Shown here one piece after another: positions 1 to 5,743 of a stretch of 5,948 nt of DNA. The stretch is from the NCBI GenBank assembly GCA_027485005.1, contig JAIXRX010000191.1:1-5948 (forward strand), written 5' to 3'. Each line of letters opens with the position of its first letter. Position 1 is the stretch's first letter. The DNA comes from Alphaproteobacteria bacterium. GTDB taxonomy: Bacteria; Pseudomonadota; Alphaproteobacteria; Rickettsiales; JAIXRX01. The notes beneath the pieces are model-generated. The model was not told the DNA's origin, searched no databases, and was given only the letters and a program-made list of their open reading frames with translations. The position numbers were made by a program, and so were the translations under genes.

Positions 1-23
1 GGTTAGGCATTCTGCGTGGGATT

Positions 24-110
24 GCTCTCGTGGCGGAACTGGTAGACGCTGCAGACTTAAAATCTGTTTCGAGTAATCGAGTACCGGTTCGATTCCGGTC
101 GAGAGCACCA
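24..110 (+). tRNA. tRNA-Leu, anticodon UAA
   Basis: Complete 87-nt class II tRNA. The acceptor arms gctctcg (24-30) and cgagagc (100-106) pair perfectly over 7 bp, followed by discriminator A107 and an encoded CCA (108-110). The anticodon stem is gcaga/tctgt around the loop cttaaaa, giving anticodon TAA, which reads UUA and UUG leucine codons. A long variable arm (ttcgagtaatcgag region) and the T-arm ggttcgattcc are present, as expected for tRNA-Leu. Its 3' end is copied twice further downstream (near 301-317 and 1602-1618), which is typical of tRNA genes used as integration sites. Confidence 0.97.
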
Positions 111-113
111 CAG

Positions 114-143
114 AAAAAATGCCCGCCTTGCGCGGGCTTTTTT
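114..143 (+). terminator. Rho-independent terminator of tRNA-Leu
   Basis: Perfect 6-bp GC stem gcccgc (121-126) and gcgggc (132-137) with a 5-nt loop, followed at once by six T (138-143). A run of A at 114-119 can extend the stem by pairing with the T tract. It starts four bases after the CCA end, so it ends the tRNA transcript. A degenerate relative of the same sequence lies downstream of gdx at 3024-3047. Confidence 0.93.
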
Positions 144-170
144 ATGTGATATTGTGCAACTGTTGTGGAA

Positions 171-244
171 TCGGAGCGAAGTGACGAACCCTCAGGGTGC
201 AAGCCAGTAGGCGTAGCATTACAAAATGTCAGTAAGACATTTTG
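171..244 (+). repeat. Divergent upstream copy of the tRNA-Leu-associated repeat
   Basis: The 26-nt head at 173-198 (ggagcgaagtgacgaaccct...) matches 250-275 with about 4 differences and also resembles 1551-1576. It is followed by a perfect 9-bp hairpin: caaaatgtc (222-230), loop agtaa, gacattttg (236-244). The other two copies also carry a hairpin after the head, but with unrelated stem sequence. I see no protein-coding signal here; the open frame across 165-452 simply reads through the repeats. Confidence 0.6.
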
Positions 245-300
245 GAAGCGGAACAAAGTGACGAACCCGCAGGGCGAATGGCAAGCAGACCATTCGTCAA

Positions 301-317
301 TCCGATCGAGAGCACCA
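301..317 (+). other. tRNA-Leu 3'-end remnant (att-like)
   Basis: Seventeen bases matching positions 94-110 of the real tRNA-Leu with one mismatch, including the acceptor strand cgagagc and the CCA. The rest of the tRNA is missing, so this is a fragment and not a gene. Copies of tRNA 3' ends are the usual product of site-specific integration, but no recombinase is visible in the window. Confidence 0.65.
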
Positions 318-363
318 CTTCGGAAGTGGCCGTTTAGAAAACGGTTCGAGTCCGCGCTGGCCA
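314..363 (+). other. Structured segment with tRNA T-arm-like sequence
   Basis: Two adjacent hairpins, ccactt/aagtgg (314-328) and ccgttt/aaacgg (330-344), are followed by ggttcgagtcc (343-353) and a CCA at 361-363. This resembles the variable arm, T-arm and 3' end of a second tRNA, but the T-stem and acceptor lengths do not fit together, so it looks like a decayed remnant. It makes up most of the extra sequence that copy A has over copy B. Confidence 0.4.
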
Positions 364-485
364 AAGAGCTGCCTCTGGTTCTAACTTTCCGATACCCAAC
401 TTGCATGGTTTCGGATAGAAATGATGAAATTCAAATAGATGAGCGGTTCTAACAAATGTTTCGTTGAGTATTGAGATTAATCGAA

Positions 486-1436
486 ATGAAAAAAACTATT
501 TTCCTGACATCAATACGAAATTTAGAAATATCAGAGCCACTCACGGACTATTTTACCCTTATACCGGGCATAAATATTACAAATTCTCTGGATGAGAAAA
601 TCAAACTCATTACGGAAGATATACAATACATGATGGGTGGAATTGAATTTGAACATTTAATGAATTCTCCAAATTTAATTTTTTGTGAGTTCACCGAAGA
701 AGATATTAAAGACGGCGAATTAGAACCATTTTTACTAAGTTTGCTTATATGGATAAAATGGCTTTTTCGCAGTGCATGGGTACTCTTTGATCATTCCTTT
801 CAGTGTGAGGCTGCCTATCTATTTTCTTATAATGAAAATGGTTCACTAGAAAAATGTACTAGTAATTTCCTTGCCGAAAAGAACACTCTGTCAAATTGCA
901 GTATTGAAACTATAAGTTTAGATTTAGACGCTCTCAAGAAATGGGAACGCATAACTGATGATATTCAATGCTTCTTGCACGAAAAAGAGGCATCCGATTT
1001 TCGCTTCTTTCTGGAAAAAGGATTTTGTAGAAGCGGAAGAGCTTTTAAGTATATAAATAGCGCAAGAAATGCACCCGACATCGGTTTTAAAATTGCTCAC
1101 TACATGAGTGCATTTGAAGCACTTTTTTCTACATCTTCTTCTGAGCTTTCTCATAAACTCTCAGAAAGAGTCGCTTTTTTTCTAAGTCAACACGGCTTTA
1201 ACAGAAAGACAGTATTTAAAGAGATAAAAAGCGGTTACGATATAAGATCAAAGCTAGTGCATGGTGATAGCGTTTCTAATAGTAGCCGTGAGAATATTGT
1301 CCATATCTCAAAAGCGTGTGATTCTTATTTAAGAAGCATTATGAAATTGCTGTTTGGCCCCCAAAAGCTTGTTAATTTATTTGAGGTTTCCCAAACAGAA
1401 TTAGATGAATATTTTGAGCACTTAATTTTAGAATAA
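486..1436 (+). CDS. HEPN-domain (Apea-like) protein, putative RNase or defence gene
   Basis: A 316-residue protein of unknown exact role. The C-terminal third resembles Apea-like HEPN domains: a helix with AFEALF (about 209-214), then SHKLSERVAFFL (about 222-233), then YDIRSKLVHG, where R254 and H259 form an R-x4-H motif. In HEPN families this motif is the catalytic site of metal-independent RNases in toxins and anti-phage systems. The N-terminal 160 residues are not recognised; a tryptophan-rich helix (LLIWIKWLFRSAW, about 86-98) may be buried or membrane-touching. There is no signal peptide. I chose the ATG at 486 because MKKTIFLTS is a natural start; an in-frame TTG at 471 is possible. The gene is clearly more AT-rich than its neighbours and is flanked by direct repeats with tRNA-Leu ends, suggesting acquisition. 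No partner antitoxin or modification gene is adjacent. Domain call fairly sure; activity inferred. Confidence 0.8.
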   Translation: MKKTIFLTSIRNLEISEPLTDYFTLIPGINITNSLDEKIKLITEDIQYMMGGIEFEHLMNSPNLIFCEFTEEDIKDGELEPFLLSLLIWIKWLFRSAWVLFDHSFQCEAAYLFSYNENGSLEKCTSNFLAEKNTLSNCSIETISLDLDALKKWERITDDIQCFLHEKEASDFRFFLEKGFCRSGRAFKYINSARNAPDIGFKIAHYMSAFEALFSTSSSELSHKLSERVAFFLSQHGFNRKTVFKEIKSGYDIRSKLVHGDSVSNSSRENIVHISKACDSYLRSIMKLLFGPQKLVNLFEVSQTELDEYFEHLILE

Positions 1437-1760
1437 TTCTCAATATACAAATCCAAATCCTACGTATTTTAGTATTTTTCTATACCTTGTAATCCCTCAA
1501 TTAGTTGCACCAAGTGGTTCGAAGTTTTTGCAGAAAGCAAAAATTGAAGCGGAACGCAGTAACGAACCCGCAGGGCGAATGGCAAGCAGGCCATTCGTCA
1601 ATCTGGTCGAGAGCACTAATTTCTACGCATGCCCTCTGATTCTAACTTTCTGATACCCAATGTGGCCTATCAAAGCGCGGCTCTTTCGAGTTCAATAAGA
1701 TGGGGGGCGAACTGTTTTCTAGCCGACCGCCTGCGCATGATTTAGCTTCAGTTAGAGTCA
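1437..1760. other. Intergenic region without a gene, containing repeat copy B
   Basis: This 324-base stretch between the HEPN gene and the histidine kinase holds an AT-rich segment (1437-1545), repeat copy B (1546-1660) and about 100 bases before the 3' end of the kinase gene. I see no convincing open frame, no terminator with a T tract for either convergent gene, and no RNA gene. Confidence 0.6.
1546..1660 (+). repeat. Direct repeat copy B (right flank of the HEPN gene)
   Basis: Partner of copy A at 245-399. It has the same order: conserved head (1551-1576), a hairpin with 8-bp arms cgaatggc and gccattcg, a tRNA-Leu 3'-end fragment tctggtcgagagcacta (1602-1618, two mismatches to the tRNA), and a tail gattctaactttctgatacc. 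It lacks the roughly 40-base tRNA-like segment of copy A. The distance between the starts of the copies is 1301 bases, so they bracket a unit with just one gene. Confidence 0.75.
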
Positions 1761-2888
1761 TCACCCTACTTTTGGTAAGCACACGCTGAAGGTAGTACCT
1801 TCTTTCTCATTCGAGATCACCTTAATCGTGCCGCCATGAGCCAAAACAATTTCTTTGGTAATAAATAATCCTAAACCTATATTTGAAGTAACCCCGCCGG
1901 TTTGATTGCCATCACTTTTTCCTCGAGTAAAAGAATGAAACAGTGTGGTTAGCTGTGTGGGAGGAATAGGGTCGCCATCATTATGAATTGAGATTTTCAC
2001 CTCAAGACGATCCCCTCTCACCATAACATCTATAGGAGCAGTTTTAGTTCCATATTGCACTGCGTTGCTAATTAAATTGGAAAATAGCTGCCCGATACGC
2101 GTAGCATCCCACTCACCTTGCACATCTCCTGTAATTTCCAATAAGATGGGACGGTCAGGATGCTGAATTTGCGTTTCCTCAACGACTTGACGGGCTAAAA
2201 TCCCAATATCCATAACCGCCCTAAGAATGGGCAATCCTGTTCCTGCCCGAGCACTCGTTAAATCGAGTAAATTGGTGACAATATCGGATACACGGCTGCT
2301 ACTACTAACAATTTGAGAGGTGAGCTCTTGTTGTTTTTCATTCAATATTCCCACTATGGGGATAAGCTGTGCGCACATATTCATAGCACCTAATGGGCTT
2401 CGAATATCATGTCCTAATACGCCTAAAAGCAAGTTTTTGGAATAATCGACTTTCTTCGTAAACTTAACAATAGATTCGGCAAGTGCTTGATCTATCGATT
2501 CATTAAACCGAATTAAATCCACTACTTTTTCATCTGACAAGTTTCTATTAGCATTAGTCCATAACTTGATGACGCTGCTGCGTAACGCCCGATACTCTGA
2601 AACCATTTGGACGATATCGAATCCTTCATCATGCCGGATATCGCCATGAATCTCCGCCGCACTATATTGGTCATTTTCGTTATCGCTTTTTCCGTGAGAT
2701 TTTTTAATCTGCTGACTATCCGATTGAGGAGATTCAAGATCGGCGACAATAAACGATAATATTTGTTCGATATGATCGCGCAGCTGCGCCGATGTCATAT
2801 GCTCAGCGGGCTCCAGCGTTCTGGCAAAGCTTTCCCATTCAGCAATAATCTGCCGCTTGTTTTCGCGTATAAAATCCGCCAGACGCAT
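1761..2888 (-). CDS. Soluble sensor histidine kinase with RsbRD-like N-terminus
   Basis: A 375-residue two-component sensor kinase with no membrane segment, so probably cytoplasmic. Residues 1-145 (MRLADFIRENKRQIIAEWESF... to SEYRALRSSVIKLW) are helical and resemble the RsbRD N-terminal domain found in soluble sensors. The dimerisation box is VLGHDIRSPLGAM with phospho-acceptor His160. The ATP-binding domain shows the N box NLISNAVQYG (271-280), the G1 motif HNDGDPIP (302-309), the F box around LFHSFTRG, and the G2 motif NIGLGLF (336-342). No receiver domain is fused and no response regulator lies nearby, so it is an orphan and its partner is unknown. The start is the only good Met, with a weak purine-rich AGAAAGA upstream. 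The stop TGA is at 1761-1763; I see no clear terminator after it. The signal sensed cannot be read from sequence. Confidence 0.92.
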   Translation of the reverse strand: MRLADFIRENKRQIIAEWESFARTLEPAEHMTSAQLRDHIEQILSFIVADLESPQSDSQQIKKSHGKSDNENDQYSAAEIHGDIRHDEGFDIVQMVSEYRALRSSVIKLWTNANRNLSDEKVVDLIRFNESIDQALAESIVKFTKKVDYSKNLLLGVLGHDIRSPLGAMNMCAQLIPIVGILNEKQQELTSQIVSSSSRVSDIVTNLLDLTSARAGTGLPILRAVMDIGILARQVVEETQIQHPDRPILLEITGDVQGEWDATRIGQLFSNLISNAVQYGTKTAPIDVMVRGDRLEVKISIHNDGDPIPPTQLTTLFHSFTRGKSDGNQTGGVTSNIGLGLFITKEIVLAHGGTIKVISNEKEGTTFSVCLPKVG

Positions 2889-3023
2889 GTAAAATCTTTC
2901 TGAGTATAATGCCAGTCGTTAGAAACTATCTGATAACTAAGGCAACCAGGCTTTCCTAAAGCAAGCCTACTAAAATTACTTATTTCTAAGGACCATAACC
3001 TCCCAAACAATAGAATACTACAG

Positions 3024-3047
3024 AAAAAACGCCCGCTTTGCGAAGGC
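3024..3047 (-). terminator. Probable intrinsic terminator of gdx
   Basis: Read on the minus strand, this is gcc-tt-cgc, loop aaa, gcg-ggc, one G and then six T (complement of 3024-3029). The stem carries a two-base bulge. It lies about 20 bases past the gdx stop codon. The sequence cagaaaaaacgcccgctttgcg is close to the tRNA-Leu terminator at 112-133, so both come from a common or shared terminator type. Confidence 0.65.
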
Positions 3048-3066
3048 TTTACTGTTGGTAAGGTTA

Positions 3067-3393
3067 CTAATGAGCACTGGTGAATTTAAGGCCGAGAATG
3101 GACACCAGCAGCATCAGGAAAAATAGTATGCGTGGCCATGAAGCGGCCTCTTGAAAAAGCACGACACCTAAAACCCCCGCCCCCAAAGCGCCAATCCCCA
3201 CCCACACCGCATAAGCAGTGCCGATTGGCAGAGTTTGCGCCGCCTTTGCCAATAAAAACATACTGGCGGCCAAGGTGCCAAGGGTAAATAAACTGGGCCA
3301 GAGGCGTGTAAATCCGTCCGTATATTTCAAGCCGATAGCCCAACAGACCTCAAGCAAACCCGCTAGCACCAAATATATCCACGCCATGTTCAT
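3067..3393 (-). CDS. gdx: SMR-family guanidinium exporter Gdx (SugE)
   Basis: A four-helix inner-membrane transporter of the small multidrug resistance family, subtype Gdx (old name SugE), which exports guanidinium in exchange for protons as an antiparallel dimer. The N-terminus MAWIYLVLAGLLEVCWAIGL is very close to E. coli SugE. Counting from that Met (3387), the residues known to line the Gdx binding site are all present: Glu13, Trp16, Ser42, Tyr59 and Trp62, with the family motif GTAYAVW and GIGALGA. Length is normal at about 106-108 residues. I set the start at the ATG at 3393 because AAAGGA lies about 6 bases upstream; 3387 is the family-typical alternative, and a third ATG at 3408 has no ribosome binding site. 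It is monocistronic and divergent from the PhnA-domain gene. I see no guanidine riboswitch in its leader. Substrate assignment is by family. Confidence 0.93.
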   Translation of the reverse strand: MNMAWIYLVLAGLLEVCWAIGLKYTDGFTRLWPSLFTLGTLAASMFLLAKAAQTLPIGTAYAVWVGIGALGAGVLGVVLFQEAASWPRILFFLMLLVSILGLKFTSAH

Positions 3394-3468
3394 GGCCAAT
3401 CCTTTCATGTCATCGGGGCATTTGCTGCTGATGTATTACTTTAACAAACAGCCATATAATTTTCTAGC

Positions 3469-3486
3469 AAAACCCGCAATGCGGGT
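3469..3486 (-). other. Hairpin with short T run in the gdx leader region
   Basis: Perfect 6-bp stem acccgc (3472-3477) and gcgggt (3481-3486) with a 3-nt loop. On the minus strand it is followed by TTTTGC, a weak terminator shape; on the plus strand there is no T tract. It sits between two divergent genes, where a terminator is unexpected. It could block read-through toward gdx or act as an attenuator; the sequence alone does not decide. Confidence 0.4.
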
Positions 3487-3526
3487 GCTATGGTGCGTGC
3501 ATCCATCCTTTTTAGAAAGCGCTTCC

Positions 3527-3763
3527 ATGTCCGACCAAGACGACGATCAAATCATCACCAAAGATAGCAACGGCAATGTTCTGAAAGACGGCGACAGCGT
3601 GACGCTGATTAAAGATTTGAAAGTCAAAGGCAGCAATGTGACGCTAAAACGTGGTACCGTGGTACGCAATATACGCACCACCTTCAATGAAGAAGAAATT
3701 GAGTGCAACGCCGACAAAATCAAAGGTATTGTGCTGCGTACTGAGTTTTTGAAAAAGGCGTAA
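3527..3763 (+). CDS. Stand-alone PhnA C-terminal-domain protein (YjdM-like)
   Basis: A 78-residue small soluble protein. [33 protein letters not shown] and the end LRTEFLKKA match the C-terminal domain of PhnA/YjdM (E. coli: [24 protein letters not shown]... KSEFVKK). E. coli PhnA is about 111 residues and starts with a zinc ribbon of paired cysteines; that part is absent here, replaced by the short acidic lead [10 protein letters not shown]. The PhnA name comes from a link to phosphonate genes, but the biochemical role of this domain is not established. The ATG at 3527 is the start because homology begins just after it; AGAAAG about 7 bases upstream is a weak binding site. The frame is open back to 3218, but that part overlaps gdx and has no homology. 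The TAA stop falls inside the terminator stem of the convergent receptor gene. Confidence 0.88.
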   Translation: [78 protein letters not shown]

Positions 3764-3773
3764 GGCTTACGCC
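3752..3773 (-). terminator. Intrinsic terminator of the chemoreceptor gene
   Basis: On the minus strand the stem ggcgtaa/ttacgcc (7 bp, 3757-3773, 3-nt loop) is followed by five T (complement of 3752-3756). It lies 16 bases after the receptor stop codon. On the plus strand no T tract follows, so it works mainly for the minus strand. The 5' arm of the stem on the plus strand includes the stop codon of the convergent PhnA-domain gene. Confidence 0.8.
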
Positions 3774-3788
3774 TCACGCCCCCTACTA

Positions 3789-5495
3789 TTACGATGCCAA
3801 ACGCTCTAACTCCGTCAGCTGCTGGCTAATACTAGAAACACCGACAGCAGCCATCTGCATGTTGGACGATATGTCTCGCGTGACAGCGGTTTGCTCTTCA
3901 ATCGCACCAGCAACACCACTCACAAATTGACGAATATTCGTCACTGAGCTGTCAATAGATTGTAAAATCTCGCTGACGGCATTTGACAGATTCTGTACCG
4001 TTGAAATATTGCTACTAATCTCTTCGGTGGCTTTAGTGGTTTGGCCTGCCAATGATTTCACCTCCCCTGCAACTACTGCAAAACCCCGCCCTGCATCACC
4101 TGCACGAGCCGATTCAATTGTTGCATTCAATGCTAATAAATTAATCTGACCTGCTATTTCACGAATCAAATTAACAATATTATCCATGGCGGCAGAGGCG
4201 TTATTCAACTCTTGCGTGGCATTCACGGCAGAATCAGCGCGTTGAGCAATCTCTTCTACCAAGCTCAGCGAGCGGTTCATGTTAGATGAAATCTCACCAA
4301 CAGAGGCACTCAACTCTTCCGATGCCGCCGCCACGGCCTGCACGTTTGCTGAGGTCGATTGCGCATAATGCGTCGCATTAAGACGCGCCTCTACCGCTGC
4401 TGTAATATCAGTTGCATACTTCACCACTTTGAAGGGCTTACCATTCAAATCAATAATTGGATTATAAGAGGCTTGAATCCAAACAATCTTCCCTCCCTTT
4501 CCAAGGCGCTTATAAACACTGGCCTGATATTCTCCGCGGTTTAACGCCGCCCAAAAGTCACGATATGCAGAAGATTGTGTGTAATCTGAATCTGCAAACA
4601 TCGAATGATGTTGGCCCTGAATTTCACCTAAACTATAGCCCATCGCATGTAAGAAATTATAGTTGGCTGTTAGAATCCGTCCATCCATCGAAAATTCAAT
4701 GACCGCCTGTGATTTGTGGATCGCGGCAATCTGACTTTCTATGTCCACATTTTTTAATTTTTGTGCGGTAATATCTGTTGCGTATTTCACGACCTTAAAA
4801 ACATGGCCATTCATATCAAAAATTGGATTATAGGAGGCTTGAATCCAAACTTCGCGTCCATTTTTGCCAAGGCGTTTATATTCAGCACTTTGATATTCGC
4901 CGCACGCCAGTCTTTCCCAAAACATTCGATAATCCGCAGAAGCTGCATAGGTTGGCTCTGCAAACATCGAGTGATGCTGCCCTTTAATTTCGGCCAAACT
5001 ATACCCCATCACTTGTAGAAAGTTTTGGTTCGCTTCCAAAATTCTGCCTTCGGGTGTAAAATGGATAACCGCCTGCGATTTATTGATGGCGTCAATCTGC
5101 CCTTCCATATCAGCGGCATGTAATTTTTGCTCAGTAATTTCTGTAGCAATTTTAATGACAGAAACAGGCTTGCCTACGGCGTTTAATACAGGGTTGTAAG
5201 ATGCCTGAATCCAAACCTCGCGGCCACCTTTACCAAAGCGTTTATACTCACAAACATCGTATTCGCCGCGGTTTAATTTCGCCCAGAAATCACGATATTC
5301 CTGAGATTGCGCATAGTCTATATCCACAAAGATAGAATGGTGCTTTCCCTTCAACTCTTCTAAATTATACCCCATCGCTTTAAGGAAATTTTCATTGGCA
5401 TGAAGAATCGTGCCATCCAAAGAAAACTCAATAATCGCCTGAGAACGACTAAGAGCCGCAACTTTCTGTGTTGCCGTATTGAAAAATAATGACAT
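3789..5495 (-). CDS. Soluble chemoreceptor with three PAS domains (BdlA-like)
   Basis: A 568-residue methyl-accepting chemotaxis protein without transmembrane or HAMP segments, so a cytoplasmic receptor. Residues 18-139, 140-261 and 262-383 are three tandem PAS-PAC units of 122 residues each; recurring motifs are ANxNFLxxMGY, GxHHSxF, GEY, YKRxGK, VWIQASYNP and KxATxIT. Residues 384-568 form the helical signalling hairpin, with the conserved tip EIAGQINLLALNATIESAR and AGDAGRGFAVVAGEV, which binds CheA and CheW. The build resembles BdlA of Pseudomonas, with two PAS units and no membrane anchor, but has one unit more. The ligand or cofactor (haem, flavin or none) is not evident. I chose the ATG at 5495 because GAGGGG lies 9 bases upstream; a GTG at 5516 in the same frame lacks this support. 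No che genes are in the window. It has its own terminator and is divergent from glnB. Confidence 0.94.
   Translation of the reverse strand: MSLFFNTATQKVAALSRSQAIIEFSLDGTILHANENFLKAMGYNLEELKGKHHSIFVDIDYAQSQEYRDFWAKLNRGEYDVCEYKRFGKGGREVWIQASYNPVLNAVGKPVSVIKIATEITEQKLHAADMEGQIDAINKSQAVIHFTPEGRILEANQNFLQVMGYSLAEIKGQHHSMFAEPTYAASADYRMFWERLACGEYQSAEYKRLGKNGREVWIQASYNPIFDMNGHVFKVVKYATDITAQKLKNVDIESQIAAIHKSQAVIEFSMDGRILTANYNFLHAMGYSLGEIQGQHHSMFADSDYTQSSAYRDFWAALNRGEYQASVYKRLGKGGKIVWIQASYNPIIDLNGKPFKVVKYATDITAAVEARLNATHYAQSTSANVQAVAAASEELSASVGEISSNMNRSLSLVEEIAQRADSAVNATQELNNASAAMDNIVNLIREIAGQINLLALNATIESARAGDAGRGFAVVAGEVKSLAGQTTKATEEISSNISTVQNLSNAVSEILQSIDSSVTNIRQFVSGVAGAIEEQTAVTRDISSNMQMAAVGVSSISQQLTELERLAS
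4347..5444 (-). repeat. Three tandem 366-bp PAS-coding units
   Basis: Units 5079-5444, 4713-5078 and 4347-4712 encode the three PAS domains of the chemoreceptor, each exactly 122 codons with no insertion or deletion between SQA(I/V)I at each start. Units 2 and 3 share longer identical stretches (for example VFKVVKYATDITA versus PFKVVKYATDITA) than either does with unit 1, suggesting stepwise duplication. The repeat is divergent at DNA level, so it is not very recent. Confidence 0.85.
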
Positions 5496-5526
5496 AAACT
5501 TTATCCCCTCTGACACTGCCTTTTTA

Positions 5527-5539
5527 TCTAATTTTTAGA
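5527..5539. other. Short inverted repeat TCTAA-TTT-TTAGA
   Basis: Perfect 5-bp arms around ttt, 32 bases upstream of the chemoreceptor start. A related near-palindrome CTAAA-T-TTTAG is at 5679-5689. They could be operator-like, but such AT-rich palindromes also arise by chance. Confidence 0.25.
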
Positions 5540-5702
5540 CTAAACAAATGTCATGGATTAGGAAAAATCTAATTCATCATCAAAATACGATTATTGCGCG
5601 TCTGTATCATACCATCCACAACCCACGAGTTTATTATTGCTTTACCTTCAAACAATCGCCTATTTTTTAAGCACAAGTCTAAATTTTAGGCACTCTCAAA
5701 AC

Positions 5703-5711
5703 TTATCCACA
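5703..5711 (+). promoter_or_regulatory. Single consensus DnaA box
   Basis: TTATCCACA is an exact match to the high-affinity DnaA binding site (E. coli R1 type). It lies about 67 bases upstream of the predicted glnB transcription start. Only one box is seen, with no cluster or AT-rich unwinding region, so it is not an origin; it might give DnaA-linked control or be a chance match. Confidence 0.4.
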
Positions 5712-5721
5712 ATTTAGGCTA

Positions 5722-5735
5722 TTGATATCTATCAA
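5722..5735 (+). promoter_or_regulatory. FNR/FixK-type box upstream of glnB
   Basis: TTGATATCTATCAA matches the consensus TTGAT-N4-ATCAA of FNR/FnrL/FixK regulators at every conserved base. The arms extend to attgata/tatcaat (5721-5736). The centre is at 5728.5, which is -41.5 from the start site predicted for the sigma-54 promoter. Oxygen-responsive binding is inferred. The box could also act on the divergent chemoreceptor gene. Confidence 0.7.
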
Positions 5736-5743
5736 TACCGTTT

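Larger units (their letters stand above)
245..399 (+). repeat. Direct repeat copy A (left flank of the HEPN gene)
   Basis: This copy matches 1546-1660 in two blocks. The first 73 nt (245-317) differ from copy B at about 7 positions; the last 27 nt (373-399) differ at 2. Copy A has about 40 extra bases between the blocks. The first block holds a hairpin with arms cgaatgg (275-281) and ccattcg (290-296) and ends with a copy of the tRNA-Leu 3' end (tccgatcgagagcacca, one mismatch to 94-110). The repeat has no coding signal. It may be a scar or boundary of an integration event, or a tandem duplication that carried the gene. Confidence 0.75.

Noticed and set aside
171..399. CRISPR array
   Set aside because: The repeat copies are few, imperfect, unevenly spaced, and no cas gene is present.
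165..452. Open frame of 95 codons on the plus strand
   Set aside because: It runs through the repeats, hairpins and tRNA-like remnants, its first codon has no ribosome binding site, and the protein resembles nothing.
245..1660. Integron gene cassette with attC sites
   Set aside because: The repeats do not show the paired inverse core sites (RYYYAAC and GTTRRRY) at their ends, and no integron integrase is present.
2795..3010. 71-codon minus-strand frame overlapping the kinase start
   Set aside because: It overlaps the well-supported kinase N-terminus in another frame and shows no domain or good start.
3455..3460. TATAAT as -10 element for the PhnA-domain gene
   Set aside because: No acceptable -35 sequence at 16-18 bases upstream, so it was not listed as a promoter.
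3218..3526. Upstream extension of the PhnA-domain frame to 181 codons
   Set aside because: It lies antisense over gdx, has no homology, and the family match starts only after the ATG at 3527.
4359..5018. Several plus-strand open frames antisense to the chemoreceptor
   Set aside because: They recur because the PAS units are repeated; similar peptides appear at the same place in each unit, as expected for shadows of repeated coding DNA.
5703..5711. Replication origin
   Set aside because: Only one DnaA box, with no box cluster, no unwinding region and no origin-linked genes.
5496..5740. Flagellar sigma-28 promoter for the chemoreceptor
   Set aside because: I found no TAAA-N15-GCCGATAA-like pair on the minus strand in this region.
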